A stretch of DNA of 64,000 bases, taken from Capra hircus (taxonomy: Eukaryota > Chordata > Mammalia > Artiodactyla > Bovidae). This document shows positions 45,628-55,812 of this stretch, piece by piece. Under the pieces are notes generated by a model. That model ran no database searches, was not told the DNA's origin, and was given only the letters and a program-made list of their open reading frames with translations. Location: positions 43,156,271-43,220,270 of the forward strand of contig NC_030827.1 in assembly GCF_001704415.2 (NCBI RefSeq), given 5' to 3'. A program made the translations under genes and the position numbers. The stretch's first letter is position 1. Each line of letters opens with the position of its first letter.

Positions 45628-45863
45628 CTCCGATATAAGTGTTACTCAGCCTGAATCCTGGATTTTATCTTTGTCCTGATATTATTCCCCATTTTTATTT
45701 TTTCTTTTGCTGGATGGAAAGACCTAGAATAAAAATTGTTATTATGTTCTAGCACAACAAATTCCTTTATATTTTGCCTAAAGACAAACGTTTCATACCT
45801 TACCCGTTTCTTTATACTCCTAATGATCATACACAGCTAAAATTCTTCTTGGAAATCACCTTT

Positions 45864-46880
45864 ATTGTTGTTATTGTTCAGTCACTAAGGCATGTCCAAC
45901 TCTTTGAGACCCCATGGACTGCAGCACACCAGACTCCTCTGCCCTTCACTATTTCCCAGATATTGCTCAAACTCATGTCCATTGAGTCAGTAATGCTATC
46001 TAACCATCTCATCCTTTGCTGGCCCCTTTTCATTTTGCCTTCAATCTTTCCCAGCAACAGGGTCTTTTCCAATGAGCTGGCTCTCCACTTCAGGTGTCCA
46101 AAGTTAGAGCTTCAGCATCAGACCTTTTGAAGTATATTCAGGATTGATTTCCTTTAGGATTGACTTGCTTGCTCTCCTTGCAGTCCAAGGGACTCTCAAG
46201 AGTCTTCTCCAGCACTACAATTTAAAACAATTATTCAGTGAAGAATAACAATAACACTCAAACAATTCAACCAAATCTTTGGTGCTCAGCCTTCTTTGTG
46301 ATCCAACTCTCACAGCTATACATGATTACAGGAGAAACCATAGCTTTGACTATATAGATCTTTGTCAGCAAAATGATGTCTCTGCTTTTAAATGCACTAT
46401 CTAGGTTTGTCATAGCTTTCCAAGGAACAACTGTCTTTTAACTTCATGAGCATCATCACTATTCACTGTGATTTTGGAAACAAGGAAAGAAAATCTGTCA
46501 CTGCTTCCAATTTTTCCCCTTCTATTTGCCTTCAAGTGATGGGATTGGATGCCATGATCTTAGTTTTCTGAATGATGTGTTTTAAGCCAGCTTTTTTACT
46601 CTCCTCTTTCACTTTCATCAAGAGGCTCTTTAGTTCTTCTTCACTTTCTGCTATAAGGGTGGTGTCAGCTGCATATCTGAAGTTATTGATATTTTTCCTG
46701 GCAATCTTGATTCCAGCGTGTGATTCATCCAACCTGGCATTTCACATGATGTACTCTGCATAGAAGTTAAATAAGCAGGATGACAATATACAGACTTGAT
46801 GCACCCCTTTCCCCATTTGGAACCAGTCCATTGTCCCATGTCTGGTTCTAACTGTTGCTTCTTGACCTGCATACAGGTTT
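45864..46880 (-). mobile_element. BovB LINE, 1 kb, diverged, antisense
   Basis: Old antisense BovB from the 3' tail to the RT palm (tgcatacaggtttcaca). About 50 bp of extra sequence lies near 46225-46280. The YADD codons are altered: the frame 46532-46732 reads NFRYAADTTLI, with the first catalytic aspartate changed to alanine. Clearly inactive. Confidence 0.92.
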
Positions 46881-48500
46881 CACATACAGGTTAATCTTCT
46901 CAGATACAAAATATCTGAAGTAAATTTTCTGTTTTCCATGTCACTGCAGGTCATAGTTCTGATAAACTTTCTGTTACAAGTATCATCTTTTTTTCAATTT
47001 CATGTAAGGTTTTTCTCAGTGTTATTCCTGTTCCCAGTAACACTTTTCTTGAAAACTTTCTACCCTCTATTCACAGCCCATTCACAAAGTTGATGTGCTA
47101 GCTCATAAATTCATCTAGGTCTAGTACCTGTTTTTGGAGTAAATTTGAAAAATAAAGTCCCGCTTTTTCTTTTTTGCCAATATTAAAAAAAAATCATTTC
47201 CTGAGACAAGTTGAAAATCCACACTTATCAAAAAATATTGATTTCACAGAGGCTTAAATATATACACACATATGTAGATGTATATATATATGATATTTTG
47301 AATCTTTTTCCTGTCCTAATTTATTATTGTGTGTTCTAAAATTATTTTTAGATACTCATTTCAGAATTATACCTATTTTAAAAAAATATAATCCTTTGAA
47401 TTGATTTGTTAAATTTTGTGTATGGAGAAGCTAGTTCAACTATTTCAGCTTTTACATTTATTAATTCTATTTTTCCCCTTCTATATATAGTGTTTTACCT
47501 TTATTTTTTTTCCTGGGAGTTCTAATTTAAATTAGCAATTAATTAATTAATTAATTAATTTTTTAAAAAATGAACAGGTTTTATTTTTTTCACCTGCTTC
47601 ATTCAGGATCATAATAGTGGATTTTAAGTATTGCTGAATAATATTTTAAGTGAATCACTGCTTAGTATTTCCAGAAGAATAAGTAGTAATGTTTTACCAG
47701 TATGTCTGTCCATGATAATTAAATACATACTGCACTATAAGACAGTTTTTAAATTTACACTTTATTATTTGATTGATGCTGCTTTAGACAGACTCACTGG
47801 TTATGGTTTGGATAGTGCTTTGATCTCACTGACATTTGATCACTGAGAGCCTCAGGGACAATGCCATTTCTGTCAAAATGAACATGATTTCAAGTTGTTA
47901 TAGTTTTTCCTTGTTTAAATTTTTTATACAAGTAAAAAATGAAAATATATATGTTAAAGCTTTAAAATTAAATGTTTTGGTTATTTGATATGGCAGAATG
48001 TATAGCTAAGATTAAGACTACATTTGTTAATTAAGGATAATTATAAAATTTTTTAAAAGACTTTTGTTATTTGTGCTAACCTTTTTGCCCTATGGGAACG
48101 TATATTTCTATTTTGAAATGTATCAACTCTGCATGCATCATAAGTGTTACTATGATCTATATTTATTTTGCTCAACATGATTTCATGTTAATATCACAAT
48201 CCTCAGTTGTGTAAATTTGTGTAAATCTTGCTTCTTCGAGCATAAACTTTGTTCTGGTCCACTTCAGCAGAGTCCTATTGAACTGCGTATCTGTGTGATA
48301 AAGGGTCTTAAGGGCACAAAGCTTCAGTGTTTTCTAACATTGATGCCTTCCACTCTGACTCGCTGCTTTATTCCACTATCATGGATGTGCACTGTGTGCT
48401 CTGTATGTGACCTTTACCATTCTAAAACCTATGGATGTATCACTGAGTGGAGAAAAAAACACAACAAACAGAGAAAGTCCTCCTGTGTCATTGGAGGAGG
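46881..48500. other. Unassigned AT-rich DNA
   Basis: No gene or transposon recognised. It contains a TA microsatellite near 47280 and an AATT repeat at 47537-47561. Confidence 0.5.
47537..47561. repeat. (AATT)n microsatellite
   Basis: About six tandem AATT units. Confidence 0.9.
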
Positions 48501-48773
48501 GCTTCCCTGGTGGCTCAGCTGATAAAGAATCTGCCTGCAATGCAGGAAACCTTGGTTTGATTCCTGGGTTGGGATGTCCCCCTGGATAAAGGATAGGCTG
48601 CCCACTCCAGTATTCTTGGGCTTCCCCTGTGGCTCAGATAGTAAAAAGAATCTGCCTGCAATGCAGGAGACTTGAGTTCAATCCCTGGGTTGGGAAGATC
48701 GCCTGAAGGAAGGCATGGCAACCCATTCCAGTATTCTTGCCCGGAGAATCCCATGGACGGAGGAGCCTGGCAG
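48501..48773 (+). mobile_element. Compound Bov-tA SINE (two heads in tandem)
   Basis: A Bov-tA head and part of its body (48501-48618, gcttccctggtggctcagct through cagtattcttg) is followed without a gap by a second, fuller unit (48619-48773, starting ggcttcccctgtggctcaga). Each unit keeps a tRNA-Glu-like head. Either one SINE inserted in another or a tandem SINE was transposed as a unit. Confidence 0.9.
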
Positions 48774-49839
48774 GGTCATCATGAGAGGAACCAAGCCAGT
48801 GAATGTATCAGTCTCTAACATTTTGCCAGGGGCAAACCTGTGAAGAAAAATAAATCAGGGAGAAATTTCTGCTTCCAGAAATGAAATAAAACATATTTCT
48901 AACTAGCTGTCCTGCTGAGATTAACTAGAAGAGCAGAAAATAGTTATTAAAAAATATATATATGTATGAAATACCAAGGGAGTACGTATTGTGACACCAA
49001 CATCCCAAGGAGAATGGAGGTGCAGCAAGTGATCCTAAACTGAGTATGGCTTTTTTCATCAAGGTGCTTGATAACTCGAAACCGGATTCTTGAAACAGAA
49101 AAGAATGAACTGAGTTTTCAGCAAAATCATGGAGTTGGGAACTGAAAAACATTATTTATGCTTCATTAAAGATGATGGACCTTGATGTTCACACCAGGTT
49201 TTCAACTAGAATCATAAAAGGCCACAAAAAGAGGAAAAGATTATTGAGGAATTGGCTAATCCTGAAAAACACTGGGGACAAGATCAATTTATTACAATCT
49301 GTATATAGAATTACTCTCCATTGCCATCTGCTTTATAGAAGAAAACAATATGTTGTCTTTGAAGAGGAAATATATTGGGAATATTTTCACCTATGTAATG
49401 TAAAATACAAACATACCACTGAAAAAAAGACAAGAACTGACCAAAAGGCAAATGTAGGAATAGACAAATACATGGTATATTCAGATATGGCAGGCCATTA
49501 AAATAAATATAATTAAATTACCAACTAATTAATGGATGGGAGTTTCAGGAAATAATTTAGCAGTATAAGAAAATCTGACAGAACATACAGAAATGAAAGC
49601 AATGATTATCAAAATTAAAAGCTATCTGAGTGATAAGGAATTAAGTAAAAGTGGAAAATACATATGCTGAAATGCAGAAAGACAACGTGAGGGAAACATT
49701 AAAAAGTATGAGACCTTTGAATAAAACTAGAAAGTTTCAACATGTTTGTAATCAGACTGTATAAGGAAAGGACAATGAAAATAGATTAAAAGTAACATAA
49801 AAACATAATAGCTGGGAGTTTTGTTAATTGTTTAGAACC
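48774..49839. other. Unassigned DNA with an orphan 109-codon frame
   Basis: No recognised element. A plus-strand frame at 49172-49501 (start MMDLDVHTRF; lysine- and arginine-rich) is the longest frame in the window outside a retroelement. It has no motif I can place, and the interval is AT-rich and precedes an old L1. I do not call it a gene. Confidence 0.4.
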
Positions 49840-51508
49840 CCAGCCAGGAAAAGAAAAGAAAAGAAAAAAAAGAAAAAAAGGACACAGAGAAAGTGCAAGA
49901 GATCTAGGTGTATTACAACAAGTCTTCTATAAACCATAGGGCAAAGAAAACTATGGAAGAAGTCAAAGAAAACAAACATATTATTTTCAAAAGATTAAAC
50001 CTAAAATAAGCAGCTAATTTATTAAGAGGAGTATATACAAGCCAGAAAATGAATTATATTGCAAAGTACTTCAAAGAAAAAGCTGCCAAATTAGAATTAT
50101 ACACCTATAGGATATATTTATTTTGGGAGTAGTTACAAAATAACATAATATTTGATGTAAGAAGTGAAAGATGAAAGAATGATAAGCAGGTATGCAGATC
50201 TAAACATATTGCCATCTGCATAAAATGAGGCAATAGCATGTTATGATATATTAAATATATGGAAGAAAAAGTAATTAGAATTATACTTTCTTAAGATCCT
50301 TCATTATCTAAGAAGTGATAAATATATACTAACAGAATGAACAGCTAAAATCTAATGGAAAATGAAATTAAAACACTTAATGAATCCTAGATAAAATTTC
50401 TTTAAATGAGGTGGAAAAGAAAAAAACAATAGGAGTGAAGTAAAATAAAGCAAATGGTAGGTTTACCCTAATTCCAATTATCAGTAAATAGTAGAATAAG
50501 GAATATAGTTTAAAATGCAAATTTTTAAAAATGGAATTTAAAAATTGAATCTATGGTATTTATAATATTCATATGAGATATAAGAAGATGTAAAATTTGA
50601 CAAAGAATGAGAAAAAGAAAGATGTCATGAAAACACTAGCAAAAGAAAATTTTAGTTATACTAAAATACCAGGCAAAGTAAATTAAGGTAGTAATCATTA
50701 CTTTTTTTTCTTTGAATCATTACTTTAAAGAAAGGTATTCTAAGATAATATAAAGGCTAATTTGCCAGAGATATACATGAATTTACATATGATAATATAG
50801 TTTTAAATATATGTAGCAGAAATCTCCAAAGCAAAACGAGAAATAAATCTCAGCAGGATATTTTAATTAGTTTTTCTGATAGAATAGCATAAAACTTGTA
50901 AATATATAAATAATTTGAAAAATGTAATAAACAGTATTTACTTGTCACATAAATAAGAATTAAACTCAACAATTGCAGAGTACACATTCTTTTTAAATGC
51001 CCATGATATACTGACAAAATTTATCCATATGATGGGCTGTCAAGCAAGTGTCAATGAATATCAAATTACTGATAAAATACAGAATATAAAGTATATTCTC
51101 TGACCACAGTAAAATTAAGTTAGAGACTGATAAGGAAAAAAGAAGCACAGAATTCATATATATTTAGAAATTAAACAATAAATTTGTAACATTATTGGTC
51201 AAAGTAAAAGTCACAATGGAAGTTGATGATACTTTTTACATAAATAGAAAACAATATATTACAAATCAAAATGAAGGATATCATTGAAATGAGTGAAGGA
51301 GGAATGTAGAGCTGAAAATATATTTTATATATGAAGAAAGGTCAAAATCACAGTTATAAGCATCTGTTTTAATGAGTTAGGAAATAAACTGAAAACTATA
51401 AGCAGGGAAATAATAACGATAATCACTGGAATAGAAAACAAATTTATAATCAAAGAAAAACAAATAAAAGCATTGATTCTTTTAAAAGAGTAATGCAATT
51501 CTAAATTC
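49840..51508 (+). mobile_element. Ancient L1M-type LINE, ORF1 end to ORF2 endonuclease
   Basis: Heavily decayed sense L1. The 50060-50110 region resembles the ORF1 C-terminal segment. From about 50440 the sequence follows the ORF2 endonuclease region: cagagtacacattcttttta near 50978; the ggctgtcaagcaagtgtcaa stretch near 51035; tattctctgaccacagtaaa near 51093 (SDH motif); and ggaaattaaacaataaat-like sequence near 51165. It is interrupted by the BovB at 51509. A short continuation may follow at 53531-53600. Confidence 0.7.
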
Positions 51509-52020
51509 GTTCAGTTCCGTTCAGTTCAGTCGCTCAGTCGTGTTCGACTCTTTGCAACCCCATAAATTGCAGCACGCCAGGCCTCCCTGTTCATCACCAT
51601 CTCCCGGAGTTCGCTCAGACTCACATCGATAGAGTCCATGATGCTATCCAGCCATCTCATCCTCAGTCGTCCCCTTCTCCTCCTGCACCCAATCCCTCCC
51701 AGCATCAGAGTCTTTTCCAATGAGTCAACTCTTCACATGAGGTGGCCAAAGCACTGGAGTTTCAGCTTTAGCATCATTCCTTCCAAAGAAATCCCAGGGC
51801 TGATATCCTTCAGAATGGACTGGTTGGATCTCCTTACAGTCCAAGGGACTCTCAAGAGTCTTCTCCAACACCACAGTTCAAAAGCATCAATTCTTCGGCG
51901 CTCAGCCTTCTTCACAGTCCAACTCTAACATCCATACATGACCACAGGAAAAACCATAGCCTTGACTAGACGGACAAGGCAAAGTAATGTCTCTGCTTTT
52001 GAATATGCTATCTTGATTCG

Positions 52021-52719
52021 TCATAACTTTTCTCCAAGGAGTAAGTGTCTTTTAATTTCATGGCTGCAATCAGCATCTGCAGTGATTTTGGAGCCCCCAA
52101 AAATCAGGTCTGACCCTGTTTCTACTTTTTCCCCATCTATTTCCCATGAAGCAATGGGACCAGATGCCATGATCTTCGTTTTCTGAATGTTGAGCTTTAA
52201 GCCAACTTTTTCACTCTCCACTTTCACTTTCATCAAGAGGCTTTTTAGTTCCTCTTCACTTTCTGCCATAAGGGTGGTGTCATCTGCATATCTGAGGTTA
52301 TTGATATTTCTCCCGGCAATCTGGATTCTAGCTTGTGTTTCCTCCAGTCTAGTGTTTCTCATGATGTACTCTGCATAGAAGTTAAATAAGCATGGTGACA
52401 ATATACAGCCTTGACGTACTCCTTTTCCTAGTTGGAACCAGTCTGTTGCATGTTCAGTTCTAACTGTTGCTTCCTGACCTGCATACAGATTTCTCAAGAG
52501 GCAGGTTAGGTGGTCTGGTATTCCCATGTCTTTCAGAATTTTCCACAGTTGATTGTGATCCACACAGTCAAAGGCTTTGGCATAGTCAATAAAGCAGGAA
52601 TAGATGTTTTTCTGGAACTCTCTTGCTTTTTCCATGATCCAGTGGATGTTGGCAATTTGATCTCTGGTTCCTCTGCCTTTTCTAAAACCAGCTTGAACAT
52701 CAGGGAGTTCACAGTTCAC
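52021..52719 (-). pseudogene. BovB reverse transcriptase palm (longest RT frame among the BovBs)
   Basis: A 232-codon minus-strand frame holds the core of the RTE reverse transcriptase in order: motif A, FIDYAKAFD, at residues 43-51; motif B, RQGCILSP, at 102-109; and motif C, YADD, at 144-147 (DNA 52279-52290). Both motif C aspartates and the motif A aspartate are intact. The frame ends after LLLGEKL through a 1-base change near 52030. The RT N-terminal fingers are in a different frame at 52748-53170, separated by a small deletion near 52750, so a single polypeptide is not encoded. Confidence 0.92.
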
Positions 52720-52747
52720 ATATTGCTGAAGTCTGGCTTGGAGAATT

Positions 52748-53170
52748 TTACATTACTTTACTAGCTTGTGAGATGAGTGCAATTGTGCGGTAGTTTGAGC
52801 ATTCTTTGGCATTGCCTTTCTTTGAGATTGGAATGAAAACTGACCTTTTCCAGTCATGAGGCCACTGCTGAGTTTTCCAAATTTGCTGGCATATTGAGTG
52901 CAGCACTTTCACAGCATCATCTTTCAGGATTTGAAACAGCTCAACTGGAATTCCATCACCTCCACTAGCTTTGTCTGTAGTGATGCTTTCTAAGGCCCAC
53001 TTGACTTCACTTTCCAAGAAGTCTGGCTCTAGATTAGTGATCACATCATCATGATTATCTGGGTCGTGAAGATCTTTTTTGTACAATTCTTCTGTGTATT
53101 CTTGCCACCTCTTCTTAATATCTTCTGCTTCTGTTAGGTCCATACCATTTCCGTCCTTTATCGAGCCCAT
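52748..53170 (-). pseudogene. BovB RT N-terminal fingers (broken)
   Basis: A 140-codon frame with TEAEDIKKRWQEYTEELY, GGDGIPVELFQILKDD and KKGNAKECSNYRTIALIS, the RTE region upstream of motif A. Directly upstream, 53158-53616 carries the basic linker (NAEFQRIARRDKKAFFSDQ) in yet another frame. The three pieces together show two frameshifts. Confidence 0.88.
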
Positions 53171-53530
53171 CTTGCATTAAATGTTCCCTTGGTATCTCTA
53201 TTTTTCTTGAAGAGATCTCTAGTCTTTCCCATTCTGTTGTTTTTGTCTGTTTCTTTGCATTGATCGCTGAAGAAGGCTTTCTTATCTCTTCTTGCTATTC
53301 TTTGGAACTCTGCATTCAGATGCATATATTTTTCCTTGTCTCCTTTGCTTTTCACCTCTCTTCTTTTCACAGCTATTTGTAAGGCCTCCCCAGACAGCCA
53401 TTTTGCTTTTTTCCATTTCTTTTCCATGGGGATGGTCTTGGCCCTTGTCTCCTGTACAATGTCACGAACCTCATTCCATAGTTCATCAGGCACTCTACCT
53501 ATCAGATCTAGGCCCTTAAATCTATTTCTC

Positions 53531-55233
53531 AAAAAGAAACCTAAATAAACAAAAATCCTACAACAAGAAGAAATAGAGGACATCATTACATCATAAGGTT
53601 CTTCCAGTATCACCAAATATACCCTGTTCTCATCATGTTAACTCCTTTAATTCAATTAATATTACATTTGACAATTGTGAAAGTTTTAAGACAGGGCTTC
53701 AACTTGTTTTACACTCATTCCATTAAGAGGTGTGAATTTTTGTCCTTTCACCATGAATTTCATGTATGGAGTAGGACAGAAGTTAAGCCACTTTACTTCC
53801 AAGAGCATGTCATAAACAACCCTACAGCTTCCTTCTTGTTTTCTTGGAACAGGCATACTTGGGGCCCTAAGTTACCATGTAAGAAGTCCAACTAACATAA
53901 ATCTGCCATCCTATAAGGAAGGCAAACCCACATAGAAAGTCCATATATTGTTATTCAGTTCAACATCTCAGCTGTGCCCAGCCCTAAAGAAACCCCATCC
54001 AAGGTGTTTGAAGAAACCTCCAGATGATTTTAGCACCTCAACTCAGGAAGTCATCCTCAGCTATATTCCCTGTGCCTTGTTCCTGACCACAGAGTTTGTG
54101 AGCTTAATGGAATGGTTGTAGTTTTACTCCTCTAAGTTTTGATGTAGCTTGATATGCAATAGATATGTGGGACATCCAGCATCAGAGAATGGCCACTTTA
54201 ATGTTCTCCTGCTTCTGTGCTGCCCTATCTTGGATGACTTCTCTGAATGGAAACCCAAGTCATATTTTAAAATGGAATATCTGATCACTTCTCTAGGTCA
54301 TTAAAAATCTTTTGCTGCTTGTCCAATGATCTCAACAAAAGAGAATCAAATCTTCCTCATTCATAGAGCTTTCTCTGGTGTCAGCAATTGCATAACTTGA
54401 ACACTAAGATCAGGTCAGCTTACCTTGTTACATGCTCTTATAAAATACATATTTTATCATTATACTTCCTATATTTATGGTTTTTCATGTATTTGTGAGA
54501 TTATGTGATCAATGGTTATCCTTCATTAAGCCATAAATTGCTTGAGGGTAGGGATTATGACTAATTTCTACTATCATTTTAACATAGGCCCAGAAAAAGA
54601 AGATCTAAGATGCTAAGAGAGAGAAAGATGATAGGAAAAAAGGATGTAGACTCAAATTTAAAAAGGGGGACTTCTAAATAAATATTTGCTTGCTTAACTA
54701 CAGGATCGCTTCTTTATTTGAGGTAAGAGGACTTATAGTGGCATCTTGAGGGAATTTATGTGAGAAAATGGGGGGGGGGCAGATAATTAATGAAAAAGTA
54801 GAATATCCAAACCCATAAATGAAAAGCAAGGAAATACACACTTTGTCAAAAATTGTGCAGGACAAGGTTTAAGATGAAACTCATAATTTCTGAAAAAGGA
54901 GCTTTTGATAGTTGCTTCAAACTGACAAGTTTCAAAAGTGAGAATCATTTTGATACTGTCATTTATGTGGTAACACAATTAAAACCATGTGAAAAGAAGC
55001 ACATATAGCAAAATAAAATACCTAAACTTGGCAAATGGAAGGAGGCAGGCATAACAATGGAAACACTGCTTCCTGTGATTTTTTTGTTTGTTTGTTTTCT
55101 GCAACTAACACTGTCTTGGTTTTAGAGGACAAAAACCAAGTCTATGGTACTGAAAAGACTTATAATACTGAGCTTGTGAATTTATGAATTTAATGCTGAT
55201 TCTCATCAGGATATTGGAGATTATGACTTTGAA
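53531..55233. other. Mostly unassigned DNA; possible old LTR-like repeat
   Basis: No gene recognised. The stretch 53950-54190 (gaaacctccagatgatttta; the ctctaagttttgatgtagct end) resembles the terminus of an old mammalian MaLR-type repeat, at low confidence. A run of nine G lies near 54771. Confidence 0.4.
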
Positions 55234-55246
55234 CATGAGACAGTTT

Positions 55247-55295
55247 CAGATCAGTTCAGTTCAGTCGGTCAGTCATGTCTGACTCTTTGCGACCC
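55247..55295 (-). mobile_element. BovB insertion of about 49 bp
   Basis: Only the last 45-50 bp of the BovB/Bov-tail (agttcagttcagtcggtcag, then gactctttgcgacccc) in antisense. It is flanked by a 13-bp perfect target-site duplication, catgagacagttt, at 55234-55246 and 55296-55308. The right duplication overlaps the usual ccatga of the element by a few bases, so the exact 5' limit is ambiguous. Confidence 0.92.
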
Positions 55296-55454
55296 CATGA
55301 GACAGTTTAGTGTTGAGGAATAACTCCTGAAACTATGGAGAACTGATACAATATAAAAAAAAATCATAAATGACAATGGAGTTAATAAGAAATTATATCA
55401 CTAGCTCAAGACATATAAATAAAAATTGTATTTATTTATAAATTAGACATTTAT

Positions 55455-55471
55455 CAAATGGAATCTTTTTG
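55455..55471. repeat. L1 target-site duplication, left copy
   Basis: The 17-bp caaatggaatctttttg is identical to 63219-63235. It lies directly next to the L1 poly(A), seen as T-rich sequence on the plus strand. Confidence 0.97.
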
Positions 55472-55812
55472 TTTTTTGTTTTTTTGAAAGGCATACACAT
55501 TTTTTTTTTTAGTTTTTAATTTTTTTAATTTTAAAATCTTTAATTCTTACATGCGTTCCCAAACATGAACCCCCCTTCCACCTCCCTCCCCATAACATCT
55601 CTCTGGGTCATCCCCATGCACCAGCCCCAAGCATGCTGTATCCTGCGTCAGACATAGACTGGCGATTCAATTCTTACATGATAGTATACATGTTAGAATG
55701 CCATTCTCCCAAATCATCCCACCCTCTCCCTCTCCCTCTGAGTCCAAAAGTCCGTTATACACATCTGTGTCTTTTTTCCTGTCTTGCATACAGGGTCGTC
55801 ATTGTCATCTTT
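55472..55812 (-). other. L1 3'UTR and A-rich tail
   Basis: Short 3'UTR after the ORF2 stop position (55813-55815), ending in interrupted A-rich sequence (T-rich on plus, 55472-55540). The plus-strand stretch near 55565-55630 (C-rich, ccccccttccacctccctcc) corresponds to a G-rich tract in the L1 RNA, as in other L1 3'UTRs. Confidence 0.85.

Larger units (their letters stand above)
51509..53530 (-). mobile_element. BovB LINE, 2 kb, best preserved RT
   Basis: Antisense BovB from the 3' tail to the linker upstream of the RT (truncated at the FKGLDLI/RNRF segment). It is inserted in an old sense L1. Low divergence and many retained CpGs suggest a recent copy. Frame disruptions include an 11-bp or so deletion near 51977 (the usual acctttgttgg is missing). 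No clear target-site duplication was found. Confidence 0.95.
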
